DNA from: JAIBJN01 sp963811635
GTDB lineage: Bacteria > Actinomycetota > Thermoleophilia > Gaiellales > Gaiellaceae
Direction of reading: 5' to 3'
NCBI GenBank assembly: GCA_963811635.1
Contig: CAWESB010000006.1
Span: 1 to 64,000, forward strand
DNA length: 64,000 nucleotides
Part shown: piece by piece, positions 53,493 to 62,639 of the stretch
How positions within the stretch are numbered: the first letter of the stretch is position 1
How the letters are laid out: every line of letters begins with the position of its first letter
Notes under the pieces: model-generated
Told to the model about the DNA's origin: nothing
The model's input: only the letters and a program-made list of their open reading frames with translations
Database searches by the model: none
Translations under genes and position numbers: made by a program

Positions 53493-54072
53493 CTAGTCGA
53501 GCGGCGCGTCGAAGAGCCCCAACCAGCGGGTGAGGTCGGGCTCGATGGGCAGCTCGCCCTGGAGCTCGTTTCGCAGGCGCAGCTCCTCGGCGTTGTCGCG
53601 CTCCTGGTCGGTCCCGGTGGGGACGAACGGCCAGAACGCGCCGCGCTTGAAGCCGTAGATCAGGTGGACGGGCTCCTCGCGATCGCGTCCCTCGAAGAGC
53701 GAAGTCGGCGGCGAGGAGCTGCTCGCCGAACCCACGGGCCGCGAGCTCGCTCGCGACGACGTGGACGCCGGTGACGACGTCCTCGAAGTCGCGATCGCGG
53801 ACGACGATCCACTGGTAGCCGAGCGAGTCCAGGCGGCGCCGGACGTCCGAGCCCGAGGTCTCCTTGACGACCCCCATGAGCTCGTCGACGTCCTGCTCGG
53901 CGCGCGCGAACTCACCCGCCGAGAGCGGCTTGAAGACGACGGCGCCGACGCCGGCCGGGCGGAGACCCAGCTCGGTCTCGAGCGTCACCTGTGCCGTCGA
54001 GAGGGCGAAGAGCTTGTCGAGCTTGGCGCCCTTGAGGCGCTTGCGCCCGAAGAGGACGTCCGTCAGCCCCAC
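53493..54072 (-). CDS. PspA-associated protein PspAB (frameshifted)
   Basis: About 192 residues after repair. MGLTDVLFGRKRLKGAKLDK, LFALSTAQVTLETELGLRPA, GVGAVVFKPLSAGEFARAEQ and YQWIVVRDRDFEDVVTGVHV match PspAB. The frame breaks near 53699-53702 and goes on as LFEGRDREEPVHLIYGFKRG, AFWPFVPTGTDQERDNAEEL, ending in DLTRWLGLFDAPLD. PspAB usually sits beside htpX, as it does here (40-base gap), and belongs to the envelope-stress set with the convergent pspA-pspAA. Confidence 0.7.
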
Positions 54073-54112
54073 TTAGTGCCTCTTCGGGTGATTCCGCCTC
54101 GCCTGGAGAGCA

Positions 54113-55027
54113 CTAGGCGGCGATGGGGCGACCCATCTCGGCGGCGATCTCCGCCAGGCGGGCCAGGCGCTTCTCGAGCGGCGGGTGGGACATGAAGACC
54201 TCGCCGAACGACCGCTTCACGGTCGTCGGGATGATGAAGAAGGCGTTCATGCCCTCGACCTGGCGCAGGTCGCGCTGGGGAATCCGCATCATGTCGCTCG
54301 AGATTTTCTGCAGCGCGCTCATCAAGTACTCGGGCGCGCCGGTGATGAGAGCGGCGCCGCGGTCGGCGGCGTACTCGCGGTAGCGGGAGATCAGGAGGAT
54401 GAGCATGTAGCTGAGCACGTAGGTGACGAGCGAGACGACGATCATGATCAGGAAGGCCGGGGCGCCGCCGCTGTCGCGGTTGCGGCCGCCGCCCATCATC
54501 CCCGTCCACATGCCCATGCGGACCATGAACGCCGCGAGCATCGAGAAGAAGCTCGCGATCGTCATCACTGCGACGTCGCGGTTGCCGATGTGCGACAGCT
54601 CGTGGGCGAGCACGCCCTCGACCTCGCGCGGCTCGAGGCGGTTCCAGAGGCCCTGGGTGACCGCGACCGCGGCGTGCTTCGGGCTCCTGCCCGTGGCAAA
54701 GGCGTTGGGGATGTCGGTCGGGATGATCGCGACCCGCGGCTTGGGCAGGTCGGACATCGCGCAGAGCCGCTCGACCATCGCGTGCAGCTCCGGCGCCTCG
54801 TCCGGGGTCACGACCTTCGCCCCGGCGGCGGCCAGCGCGATCTTGTCCGAGGTGTAGTACTGGACGAAGGCGAGGCCTCCCAGGAGCAGCACCATCGGCA
54901 GGAAGCCGAGCTGGAAGTACTCCACCAAGACCACGAAGAAGACGACGTAGAGCGCGCCCAGCAGGAAGAGCGTCAGGAAGAGGCGGGCCGACAGCCCACG
55001 GTCCCGTCCGAAAGCCTTGCGTTCCAT
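54113..55027 (-). CDS. htpX: HtpX-type membrane zinc protease (M48)
   Basis: A 304-residue membrane protein. Two N-terminal helices (about 15-35 and 42-58) are followed by the peptidase domain with HELSH at 142-146, two further helices (SLVTYVLSYMLILLISRY), and the zinc-ligand EYAAD. SHPPLEKRLARLAEIAAEMG is the family C-terminus. HtpX degrades misfolded membrane proteins. It starts 9 bases after the upstream membrane-protein gene and precedes PspAB. Confidence 0.95.
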   Translation of the reverse strand: MERKAFGRDRGLSARLFLTLFLLGALYVVFFVVLVEYFQLGFLPMVLLLGGLAFVQYYTSDKIALAAAGAKVVTPDEAPELHAMVERLCAMSDLPKPRVAIIPTDIPNAFATGRSPKHAAVAVTQGLWNRLEPREVEGVLAHELSHIGNRDVAVMTIASFFSMLAAFMVRMGMWTGMMGGGRNRDSGGAPAFLIMIVVSLVTYVLSYMLILLISRYREYAADRGAALITGAPEYLMSALQKISSDMMRIPQRDLRQVEGMNAFFIIPTTVKRSFGEVFMSHPPLEKRLARLAEIAAEMGRPIAA

Positions 55028-55036
55028 GCCTGAATG

Positions 55037-56644
55037 CTAGCGGCCGGCGCCCGGGCAACCGGGCGACTTCGGTCGCCATCCGATGCCGAGAGTGAACGGT
55101 CCGGGGGCCGAGGCGACGATCTGCGTCATCGCGTCCGGCCCCTCCTCGACGCAGACGTCGCCCGACTCGACACGCCAGGTCGGCGTCCAGCGAACCGCGA
55201 GGCGGTACGTGCCGGGCGCCGAGACCTCGCCCTCGACCCGATCGTGCTCCATTGACGTGATGTGGGCCTCCCCGGGGCCCGTCAGAAGCGGCCTCGCGTC
55301 GGGCACCTCGTACACGGTCACGTTGCCCGCGCCGCCGACCTCGACGAGCCCCGCGCGCCCGGAGCGCACGAGCTCGGCCTCGCGCTCCTCCCCGATGCGC
55401 CCCAGCTGCGTGTCCGGGAGGAGCACGTAGCGGACGCCCATGGAGTCGAGCCACTTCCGGTAGGCGTCGGGCTCCAGCGGCGACTCGTAGAAGAGCGGGT
55501 TCTGGGCGATGTCCAGCTGCCGGTACCAGCCGCGGGCGAGCGGGAAGCCGGCGCGCGGCACCCAGTACGACTCCCAGTGATCGCCCGTGGGGACGACCTC
55601 GACGCGGTAGTCGGGCGTCCAGTCCTCGGCCACGAGCTCGAGAGCGGGGGCCCAGAAGGACGCTTCCGCCGAGCGGCCGTCGGTACGGTGGACGGCGGCG
55701 CCGATATACGGGACGAGCGTGAACGCGAGGGCGCCGGCGACGGCCACCCCCGCCATCCAGCGCGGACGCCAGGACGCAAGGAAGGCCGCGAGCAGCGCGA
55801 GCGGCAGCACGATGCCCCGCAGGCGGGTGACGTTCTCTCCAATGGGTGACGGCACCGTGAACGCCAGCACGGCCGCCAGCGCCCAGAGCCCGAAGACGGC
55901 TGCGAGCACGCGTCCGACCTCCACCCGCAGCGCGAGGACGATGCAGAGAGCAGCTAGAACGAGCACCGCGAGCAGCTCGGAGAACCGGTAGAACGGGTAC
56001 TCCGCTTCCTGTGGGTAGACCAGGAGCAGGGCGCCCTGGAAGAGGCCTAGCGCAAGGAGCGCGATCCCGACCGCGAGTGCAGGCCGGTCGAGGCGTGGAC
56101 GGCGGCCGACGACGACCGCAACCACGGTGAGACACAGGAAGAGGAAGGCGAGCGGCGAGAGGCCGAGCGTGAGCGCGGCGAGCCCGATCGCGGTCCAGCG
56201 CCGGCCGAGCTGGAGAGACTTGAGTGCCGCGAGCCCCGCAGCGACGCCGGCCGCGTACGGGTACGTCCCTGTGAAGAGCGGTCCACAGGCGACGACGGCG
56301 AACGCGCGCGCGGGCCAGCACGCGGCCTCGCCCCATTCCCGCCACGCGAGAGAGGCGAAGAGCGCGGCGGCGGCCACGACGGAGACGAGCGCCACGAGGT
56401 CGTTGCCGAGGAGCGCTGCCGGGAAGTAGTAGAGGAGGCTGTAGCTGAAGAGTGGGTAGTGCCCGGCGTACCAGAAGGTGTCCCAGACGAAGACCCCGTC
56501 CTCGACGAGGGCGGTGCGGTAGAGGTGGGCGGGCAGGTCGCCGGGCGGCGGCCCGAGGAAAACGAGCGCGAGGCCGACCGCGAGGGCGATCAGCGCCGCA
56601 CGAGTTGCCTCGCTGCGCGCGAGCGCGCCTACAGTTCCCGGCAT
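55037..56644 (-). CDS. large polytopic membrane protein (GT-C/6-pyruvoyl-tetrahydropterin-synthase-related type)
   Basis: A 535-residue protein. The N-terminal ~350 residues hold about ten transmembrane helices; GDLPAHLYRTALVEDGVFVW and DTFWYAGHYPLFSYSLLYYF resemble the first loop of GT-C-like or PTPS-related membrane proteins (aspartate/histidine-containing). The C-terminal ~180 residues are extracytoplasmic and beta-rich (DYRVEVVPTGDHWESYWVPR, GVRYVLLPDTQLG). Function unknown; a glycosyltransferase-like role is possible. The ATG at 56644 overlaps the divergent start of the next gene by two bases. Confidence 0.65.
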   Translation of the reverse strand: MPGTVGALARSEATRAALIALAVGLALVFLGPPPGDLPAHLYRTALVEDGVFVWDTFWYAGHYPLFSYSLLYYFPAALLGNDLVALVSVVAAAALFASLAWREWGEAACWPARAFAVVACGPLFTGTYPYAAGVAAGLAALKSLQLGRRWTAIGLAALTLGLSPLAFLFLCLTVVAVVVGRRPRLDRPALAVGIALLALGLFQGALLLVYPQEAEYPFYRFSELLAVLVLAALCIVLALRVEVGRVLAAVFGLWALAAVLAFTVPSPIGENVTRLRGIVLPLALLAAFLASWRPRWMAGVAVAGALAFTLVPYIGAAVHRTDGRSAEASFWAPALELVAEDWTPDYRVEVVPTGDHWESYWVPRAGFPLARGWYRQLDIAQNPLFYESPLEPDAYRKWLDSMGVRYVLLPDTQLGRIGEEREAELVRSGRAGLVEVGGAGNVTVYEVPDARPLLTGPGEAHITSMEHDRVEGEVSAPGTYRLAVRWTPTWRVESGDVCVEEGPDAMTQIVASAPGPFTLGIGWRPKSPGCPGAGR

Positions 56645-58235
56645 GGCCCGGACGGCGGCGCTCGCATTCGCGTTTCTCGCACTCATGGCCGGCCCGGCGC
56701 AGGCTACGACCTTCGACGTCGTCGTGGTACCGGGGTTCACACTCGATGACCTCGCCTCCGTGCAAGACCTGGGGGCGATCGGCCTCCTCAATCCGGGAGC
56801 CGGGCCGAAGACGAGCGGGGCTAGCGCGCAGGCCGCGCTCGTGCGCGGCGAGGTGCGCAACTCGCTGCGCGGGGAGATCCCCGAGGGCGAGCCGCTGATC
56901 GACCTCCGGCGGCTGGGCGAACGCGAGCTCCCCTTCCAATCGCCGGGGATCTACGTCGGGCTCCCGGCCGGGGGTCTGCAGCCGAACGACCAGCGCTACC
57001 CGATCCTCGTCGTCGGCCCTGGCTATGAGGGGCTCCTGACCTCGGATTCGACGCGCATCCCCGGGCTCGTCTCCATCGTCGACGTGGCGCCCACTGCCCT
57101 CGGCCGGGACGACGCCCTCGGCTCGGAGCCGGCGGACGACGCGGCCTCGCGCCTGCTCGAGCTCGACGACCGCATTGACGAGAACAACGGCGTCAGGCTG
57201 CCCGCGACGATCCTGGTGTGCGCGCTGGTCATCGCCCTGGCCGTGTTCGTCCCGGCGGCAGCGGTGCCCGCCTTCGCCGCCGCGCTCGTCGCCAACCTCG
57301 TCCTCGGCATCGCGGGCGTCTCCGGCTTCTGGGCCGTGCTCGTCGTCCTCGGCCTGGCGGTCGGCGTCGGCGGCCCGCTCCTCGCCGGGCTCCTCCGTTC
57401 GCCCGCGGCGCTCGGCGGGCTCCTCGTCGCGGTGCTCGCCGCCTACCTCGTCGCGTTCGGGATCGACGGGTCGACCGTCGCCCTCTCCCCGTTCGGGCCG
57501 ACCCAGAACTCGCGCTACTTCGGGCTCTCGAACCTCCTGGAGACAATGCTGCTCGTCCCGGCGCTGGCCGGAGCGGCATTCCTCTTCGCGCGCCTCGGCT
57601 GGGCGGCCTTCGCCGGCACTGCGCTGCTCGCGTTTGCGACCATCGCCGGCAACCGCTTCGGGGCCGACGGGGGCGGGGCGATCGTGCTTGCCGCCGGCTT
57701 TGCCGTCCTGGCGGTGCTGCTCGCGGGCGGCGGCCGGCGCGCGCTCGCGATCGCGGTCGGCGCCTCGCTCGCGCTCGCACTCGGCCTGATCGGCCTCGAC
57801 GCCGCGACGGGCGGGTCGAGCCACGTGACGAACGCGCTCGACGACGGCCCGGTCGGGCTCGGCGGCGACCTGGTCGAGCGCGTCGAGCTCTCCTGGGACC
57901 GCGCGACCTCGTCCTGGTGGGTCGGCCTGGCCGTCCTCGCCCTGATCGCGGCGTTCGCCGCGCTCGTCGTCGCCACCCTGCGTCGTCCGCTCCCGCTCGA
58001 CGAGCTCGCGGCGCCCCTCGCCTTCGCGGGGGCGATCGCCGTCTCGATGGTCGTCAACGACTCGCCGACCGACGTGCTACTCGTCGGCTTGACGGGATAC
58101 GTCGCCTTGACGGCCGGTATGCTTCGCGCGTCATGGCCCGCGTCGTCGCGTTCGCCCTCCTCCTCGCCGCTCTGGTCGTCGGGGCAGTCGGCTGCGGCGG
58201 CTCGGAGGACGCCTCGCCTACGCCCGAGACCGTAG
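56643..58235 (+). CDS. secreted/membrane protein with phosphatase-like N-terminal domain
   Basis: A 530-residue protein. A signal peptide (LAFAFLALMAGPAQA) precedes an extracytoplasmic region (FDVVVVPGFTLDDLASV, YPILVVGPGYEGLLTSDSTR, GLVSIVDVAPTALGRDDAL) that resembles alkaline-phosphatase/type-I phosphodiesterase-like proteins of actinobacteria. From about 190 there are nine to eleven transmembrane helices, interrupted by GPTQNSRYFGLSNLLETMLL. The last ~34 residues (after GMLRAS) are out of character and overlap the cytochrome gene by 103 bases, so the true end may be near 58140. Function unknown. Confidence 0.6.
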   Translation: MARTAALAFAFLALMAGPAQATTFDVVVVPGFTLDDLASVQDLGAIGLLNPGAGPKTSGASAQAALVRGEVRNSLRGEIPEGEPLIDLRRLGERELPFQSPGIYVGLPAGGLQPNDQRYPILVVGPGYEGLLTSDSTRIPGLVSIVDVAPTALGRDDALGSEPADDAASRLLELDDRIDENNGVRLPATILVCALVIALAVFVPAAAVPAFAAALVANLVLGIAGVSGFWAVLVVLGLAVGVGGPLLAGLLRSPAALGGLLVAVLAAYLVAFGIDGSTVALSPFGPTQNSRYFGLSNLLETMLLVPALAGAAFLFARLGWAAFAGTALLAFATIAGNRFGADGGGAIVLAAGFAVLAVLLAGGGRRALAIAVGASLALALGLIGLDAATGGSSHVTNALDDGPVGLGGDLVERVELSWDRATSSWWVGLAVLALIAAFAALVVATLRRPLPLDELAAPLAFAGAIAVSMVVNDSPTDVLLVGLTGYVALTAGMLRASWPASSRSPSSSPLWSSGQSAAAARRTPRLRPRP

Positions 58236-58531
58236 TCGGCGACGTCCCGACAGAGGCGACCGACACCGGCGGTGGTGGCGGCGGCGGCGAGGGAGACGCG
58301 GCCGCCGGCAAGGACGTCTACGCCTCGGCCGGCTGCGGCAGCTGCCACACGTTCGCCGACGCGGGCTCGTCGGGCACGGTCGGCCCTGATCTCGACCAGT
58401 CGAGCATCGACTTCGACGGCGCCGTCCAGCAGGTCACGAACGGCGGAGGCGGAATGCCGCCCTTCAGCGGTCAGCTCAGCGAGCAGCAGATCGCAGACGT
58501 GGCCGCCTACGTCACCTCCGCGCGCAGCTGA
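58133..58531 (+). CDS. lipoprotein cytochrome c
   Basis: A 132-residue protein. The signal peptide ends in a lipobox (LVVGAVGCGGSEDA), a Gly-rich linker follows, then a class I cytochrome c domain: the haem motif CGSCH in YASAGCGSCHTFADAG, the axial methionine in GGGGMPPFSGQL and a final helix EQQIADVAAYVTSA. It serves as an electron carrier on the outer membrane face. The ATG at 58133 begins the signal peptide and lies inside the preceding frame. Its stop is shared with the start of the HAD gene. Confidence 0.85.
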   Translation: MARVVAFALLLAALVVGAVGCGGSEDASPTPETVVGDVPTEATDTGGGGGGGEGDAAAGKDVYASAGCGSCHTFADAGSSGTVGPDLDQSSIDFDGAVQQVTNGGGGMPPFSGQLSEQQIADVAAYVTSARS

Positions 58532-59358
58532 GCCTCCTTCCGCCCGAGTTCCCCCGCGAGGTCGACGTCTTCGCGTGCGACCTCGACCGCACGCTGATCT
58601 GGGAGGACGGCACGCTCCGGCCACGAACGCTCGCCGCGATCGGGCGAGCCCGGGCGCACGGGATCAAGGTCGTCATCGCGACGGGCCGGATGTTCCGCTC
58701 GGTGCGCCCCTACCTGGAGGCCGCCGGGATCGACGACCCGGTCGTCTGCTACCAGGGGGCCGTCGTGGCCGACCCGGCCACCGGTGAGTTCCTACGGCAC
58801 CAACCCATCCCCCTGGAGCTCGCGCGCGAAACCGTAGCCGTCCTCGAGGAAGAGGGCTTCCACGTGAACTGCTACGTGGACGACGAGCTCTACGTGGCCG
58901 AGGTCAACCCGGAGGCCGAGCGTTACGCGGGCTTCCAGCACCTCCCGATCCATGCGGTCGGGAACCTCGCCGCGTGGCTCTCGGAGCCGCCGACGAAGCT
59001 CGTCACCATCGGGGACCCCGACATGCTCGACGGCCTCGAGGCGCGGATGAAGGAGCGCTTCGCGGGGCGCCTCTACATCTCGAAGTCGCTGCCCTACTTC
59101 CTCGAGTTCGCGAGCCCTGAGGTGACGAAGGCGTCTGGCCTCGCCTTCGTCGCCGAGCAACTCGGCTTCGCGCCGGAGCGCACGGTCGCGTTCGGCGACG
59201 GCGAGAATGACGTCGAGCTGCTCGACTGGGCCGGCTTCGGCGTTGCCGTCGCGAACGCCCACGGCCGCGTCCTCGAGGTTGCCGACTGGGTCTGCCCCTC
59301 GGCCGAGGTCGAGGGCGTGGCCCAGGTGATGGAAGCGCTTCTAGACTCACGCGCATGA
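58528..59358 (+). CDS. Cof-type HAD hydrolase
   Basis: About 276 residues. FACDLDRTLIWEDG is motif I with both aspartates, VVIATGRM motif II, SKSLPYFLEFASPEVTKASG the cap-to-core return (motif III), and VAFGDGENDVELLDWAGFGV motif IV. The family removes phosphate from sugars and cofactors. No ATG, GTG or TTG stands before motif I. CTG at 58528, overlapping the cytochrome stop as CTGA, is the only start-like codon; beginning at the later ATG 58690 would lose motif I. Its stop overlaps the serS start (ATGA). Confidence 0.75.
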   Translation: MSLLPPEFPREVDVFACDLDRTLIWEDGTLRPRTLAAIGRARAHGIKVVIATGRMFRSVRPYLEAAGIDDPVVCYQGAVVADPATGEFLRHQPIPLELARETVAVLEEEGFHVNCYVDDELYVAEVNPEAERYAGFQHLPIHAVGNLAAWLSEPPTKLVTIGDPDMLDGLEARMKERFAGRLYISKSLPYFLEFASPEVTKASGLAFVAEQLGFAPERTVAFGDGENDVELLDWAGFGVAVANAHGRVLEVADWVCPSAEVEGVAQVMEALLDSRA

Positions 59359-60578
59359 TCGACATCCGCGCGGCGAGGGCGGAGCCGGACGCGTACCGCG
59401 AGGCGTTGGCCCGCAAGGGCGCGGCCGAGGAGTTCGACGCCCTGATGGAGGCCGACCGCGCCTGGCTCGCGTTCGTCCCCCAGGCGGACGAGCTCCGAGC
59501 GAGGACGAAGCTCAAGGGGAAGCCCACCCCCGAGCAGATCGAGGAGCTCAAGGGCGTCAAGGCCGAGCTCCAGCAGGTCGAGGAGCAGCTCGCCGCCGCC
59601 GAGCAGCGCCGCGCCGAGCTGCTCGACCGCGTCCCCTCGCCTCCTGACCCGAGCGCTCCAGACGGCTTCACCGACGAGGACGCCGTCGAGCTGCGGCGGG
59701 TCGGCGAGCCGCCGTCGTTCTCGTTCGAGCCGCGCGATCACCTGGAGCTGGCGCGCATCGACACCGAGCGGGGCGCGAAGGTCTCGGGCTCGCGGTTCGT
59801 CTACCGCGTCGGCGCCGCCGCGCGCCTGGAGCTTGCCCTCTACCGCTTCGCCCTGGAGCGCCTCTGGAGCCAGGGTCTGACCCCCGTGCTACCGCCCGTG
59901 CTCGTGCGTGAGGAGGCGATGTACGGCACCGGCTTCCTCCCGACGGACGAGGTCAACCTCTACCGGGTCGAGCGCGACGAGCTCTATCTCACGGGCACGT
60001 CCGAGGTGGCCCTCGCCGCCATGCACGGCGGCGAGGTGCTGGACGCCGACGCGCTCCCGCTCCGCTACGCCGGCTACTCGACGTGCTTCCGCCGCGAGGC
60101 GGGCGCGGCCGGCAAGGACACGCGCGGGATGTTCCGCGTCCACCAGTTCGACAAGGTGGAGATGTTCGTCTTCACCCGTCCCGAGGACTCCCCCGAGGAG
60201 CACGAGCGTCTGCTCGCGACCGAGGAGGCGCTCGTCGCCGAACTCGGCCTCCCCTACCGCGTGGTCAACATCGCCGCCGGCGACCTGGGGGCGTCGGCCT
60301 CGAAGAAGTACGACATCGAAGCGTGGTTCCCGGGCCAGGCCCGCTACCGCGAGATCACGTCGACCTCGAACACGACCGACTACCAGTCGCGACGCCTCGA
60401 CATCCGCTTCCGTGCGGACGACGGGCTCCAGTTCGTGCACACTCTCAACGGGACGGCCGTGACGGCGAGAGCGCTGATCGCCGTCCTCGAGAACTTCCAG
60501 GACGAGGGCGGCGCGGTCGCGGTGCCCGACGTGCTGGTCGAGTTCGGTGCACCGGCCCGCATCGAGCCCGGCGACTAG
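59355..60578 (+). CDS. serS: seryl-tRNA synthetase
   Basis: A 407-residue class II synthetase of normal length. Residues 1-100 form the coiled-coil tRNA-binding arm (PEQIEELKGVKAELQQVEEQ LAAAEQRRAELL, with a hydrophilic tip). Then TSEVALAAMHGGEVL, FRREAGAAGKDTRGMFRVHQ FDKVEMF (motif 2) and FVHTLNGTAVTARALIAVLE (motif 3) follow, with TSTSNTTDYQSRRLDIRF for serine/tRNA binding. It overlaps the HAD gene by four bases and is followed 18 bases later by tRNA-Ser(TGA). Confidence 0.97.
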   Translation: MIDIRAARAEPDAYREALARKGAAEEFDALMEADRAWLAFVPQADELRARTKLKGKPTPEQIEELKGVKAELQQVEEQLAAAEQRRAELLDRVPSPPDPSAPDGFTDEDAVELRRVGEPPSFSFEPRDHLELARIDTERGAKVSGSRFVYRVGAAARLELALYRFALERLWSQGLTPVLPPVLVREEAMYGTGFLPTDEVNLYRVERDELYLTGTSEVALAAMHGGEVLDADALPLRYAGYSTCFRREAGAAGKDTRGMFRVHQFDKVEMFVFTRPEDSPEEHERLLATEEALVAELGLPYRVVNIAAGDLGASASKKYDIEAWFPGQARYREITSTSNTTDYQSRRLDIRFRADDGLQFVHTLNGTAVTARALIAVLENFQDEGGAVAVPDVLVEFGAPARIEPGD

Positions 60579-60596
60579 CGGGCTACACTCGCGGCG

Positions 60597-60686
60597 GGCG
60601 GGGTGCCCGAGCGGTCGAAAGGGGCGGTCTTGAAAACCGCTAGACGGTGCTGAGCCGTTTCGTGGGTTCGAATCCCACCCCCGCCG
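60597..60686 (+). tRNA. tRNA-Ser (anticodon TGA)
   Basis: 90 nucleotides, class II. The acceptor stem GGCGGGG pairs with CCCCGCC, discriminator G. The anticodon arm GCGGT-CTTGAAA-ACCGC gives TGA, followed by the long variable arm (GACGGTGCTGAGCCGTTTC region) and the T arm GTGGG-TTCGAAT-CCCAC. It lies 18 bases after serS. Confidence 0.95.
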
Positions 60687-60723
60687 CTGGTAGAGCGGAA
60701 TCCCCTTGAACCCAGGGATTGAG

Positions 60724-60758
60724 GGACACGGACGCTCCTCTGCCGAGCGTCCGTGTCC
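60724..60758 (+). terminator. terminator hairpin after serS and tRNA-Ser
   Basis: A 14-bp perfect stem, GGACACGGACGCTC with GAGCGTCCGTGTCC around CTCTGCC. The run after it (GTGTTAGT) is only weakly T-rich. Confidence 0.65.
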
Positions 60759-61093
60759 GTGTTAGTCGGCGCTTTTCGGGCCTTACGTACGCGCGCCGTA
60801 CGACGCGAGGTACGCGTGGAATGTCTACTGCCCTCGAAACGGGCGCTCCCGGCGCGTCGGAGCCGGACCGTGGCCGGAAGAGTCGGGACGCATGACGCGC
60901 TCGCGGTGGCAACCCTAGACGAACATACGTTCCCTGACATTTGACGCACATGATCAAGCCCCTCCCGGCGAAGTATCGCGTTCGTGGGGGTTCCCCCTTC
61001 CGCCCGTCGCCCAAATCCCCGGAGGGGACGAAGGCCGCGAAGAAAATTCGGCCGAAGGCCGTGTCCAGAAATCCGGGAACGCCTACTCGCGAC
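60759..61093. other. intergenic stretch without a recognisable gene
   Basis: Reading frames here are arginine-rich and unlike proteins in every phase. The only local feature is CCTTACGTACGCGCGCCGTA, partly palindromic (TACG and CGTA). Nothing else stands out. Confidence 0.4.
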
Positions 61094-61294
61094 CTAGAAG
61101 TACCGTCCGCCCGGCTCCCACCGGCGACGGCTCAGCTCGGTGATGAACTCCCCGCCGCGGGCCAGCCCGTACGTGATCGCGAGCCAGGGGACGACCACTC
61201 CGAAGGCGATCACGATCACCCAGTCCCACGTGTAGAGCGCCCCAAGCGTGACACCGAGGGCGACGTAGAAGGCGGCGACTAACAGGCGCGCCAT
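61094..61294 (-). CDS. small membrane protein, unknown function
   Basis: A 66-residue protein with two hydrophobic helices (ARLLVAAFYVALGVTLGALY, WVIVIAFGVVVPWLAITYGL) and a basic tail (ELSRRRWEPGGRYF). The ATG at 61294 follows GGGAGGCG. No family was recognised. Confidence 0.55.
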   Translation of the reverse strand: MARLLVAAFYVALGVTLGALYTWDWVIVIAFGVVVPWLAITYGLARGGEFITELSRRRWEPGGRYF

Positions 61295-61524
61295 CGCCTC
61301 CCGAGGATAGCGCGATCCCGGCCGATCAGCCGTCCGGTATGCGGCGGCGAAACGGTCGCGAAGTCGCTCGCCATCGGGCCCGAACGCCTCCGAGCAGCGC
61401 TTTTTCTCTCGGCAGTTCACGCCGACCCCGGGGGGTTGGTTCTGAGGCAGTGGGAACTGCTCCATGAGTGGCGAGGGGAAATGTCCCGGAGCCCGGTTTC
61501 TGATCCACACGCCCCGACTCTAGG

Positions 61525-62508
61525 ATGCGCCGGATGCTCGTTGCCGTGAGCGTGGACATGGAGGGCGCGTCGCAGCTCCGCAGCGTGCGCGAGATCTTCG
61601 GGTGTATGCCGGAGTACTGGCAGACCGGGAAGCCACGGCTCGAGGCCGACGTCGCGGCCGCGTGCGAAGGGCTCCTCGCGGGCGGCGCATCAGAGCTCGT
61701 GGTTCTCGACAATCACGGCGGGAACACCGTGAACGTGTCGCCGGAGTCGCTGCCGCCCGGCGCGCGCCTCGAGACGTGGAACGTGTACGACCTCCGGGAG
61801 CATGGCGTCGACGCGATGTTCCAGGTCGGCTACCACGCGCGCGGCGGCGTCGACGGCTTCCTTTCCCACACCTACCTGCCGGGTCTGCGCTTGCGCGCTG
61901 GCGGCGAGCTGATCTCCGAGAGCCACGGGAGGGCGTGGGCCGCCGAGCTCCCATTGCTCGGTATCGTCGGCAACGACCTGCACCAGCAGACGTTGGGGTC
62001 ACTCGAAGAGACGCCGTACCTCGTCGTCCAGGAGTCCATCGGACGTGACGCGATGCGCCCGGTGTACGCAGATCCACAGGACGGGCTCAAGGCGATTCGC
62101 TCGTTCGCGCACACGTGCGCGCGGCGCAGCGCATCGGCAACGGCGATCGCGGCCCCGGCCGGCGTCACGTTCGAGGCGAGCATGCCAAACGGCCGCGAAG
62201 TCGTCGAGGACATGACCGGCGCCGGCTGGACGCGCGTTGGCGACGTCGAGTTCGCCGTCGAGCTCGACACGTGGCGTGACTCGCGGGCGTCGCTCGCCGC
62301 CGCGATGAACGCCGCGCTCGCACCGTTCATGCCCTACTGGTTGAGCGGCTTCGCCAGCGCCGACGAGGCCGACGCGGCCGACCAGGAGCGCGCCGGGCAC
62401 CTGGTGACGATCTTCGACGCCTGGGCAGCCGAGTCGCACCCGCAGTGGTACACGGAGGCGGCCGACCCGTTCCCGGCAGGCGTCGCCGAACGGCTCGGCG
62501 CTGCGTGA
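61525..62508 (+). CDS. D-aminopeptidase-like protein (M55, DppA family)
   Basis: A 327-residue protein. VAVSVDMEGASQL is the metal-binding SxDxEG motif at the N-terminus, VLDNHGGNTVNVSPESLP supplies the second histidine and GYHARGGVDGFLSHTYLPGL the third; GIVGNDLHQQTL and the C-terminal helix fit DppA-type decameric D-aminopeptidases. They cleave N-terminal D-amino acids from peptides, possibly from peptidoglycan. The start is ATG 61525 or 61534. It stands alone. Confidence 0.8.
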   Translation: MRRMLVAVSVDMEGASQLRSVREIFGCMPEYWQTGKPRLEADVAAACEGLLAGGASELVVLDNHGGNTVNVSPESLPPGARLETWNVYDLREHGVDAMFQVGYHARGGVDGFLSHTYLPGLRLRAGGELISESHGRAWAAELPLLGIVGNDLHQQTLGSLEETPYLVVQESIGRDAMRPVYADPQDGLKAIRSFAHTCARRSASATAIAAPAGVTFEASMPNGREVVEDMTGAGWTRVGDVEFAVELDTWRDSRASLAAAMNAALAPFMPYWLSGFASADEADAADQERAGHLVTIFDAWAAESHPQWYTEAADPFPAGVAERLGAA

Positions 62509-62639
62509 CGTCAGCGAAGGCGCTCGAGAGCCAGCCAGACTGCGACACCGCCAGCTGCACCCGCCCTCGCTCATAGACCGAGCGGTTCGACCCGGCTGAG
62601 GCGCTCGCCGGCGGAAATAACATAGGTGCCGCATTCAGC

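Noticed and set aside
54063..57824. 1253-residue open frame on the minus strand
   Set aside because: It is the shadow of htpX and the neighbouring membrane genes; very rich in Arg, Pro and Gly with no family resemblance.
61474..61490. array repeat on the minus strand near 61.48 kb
   Set aside because: Only GGGACATTTCCCC is shared, with an extra T and no right half.
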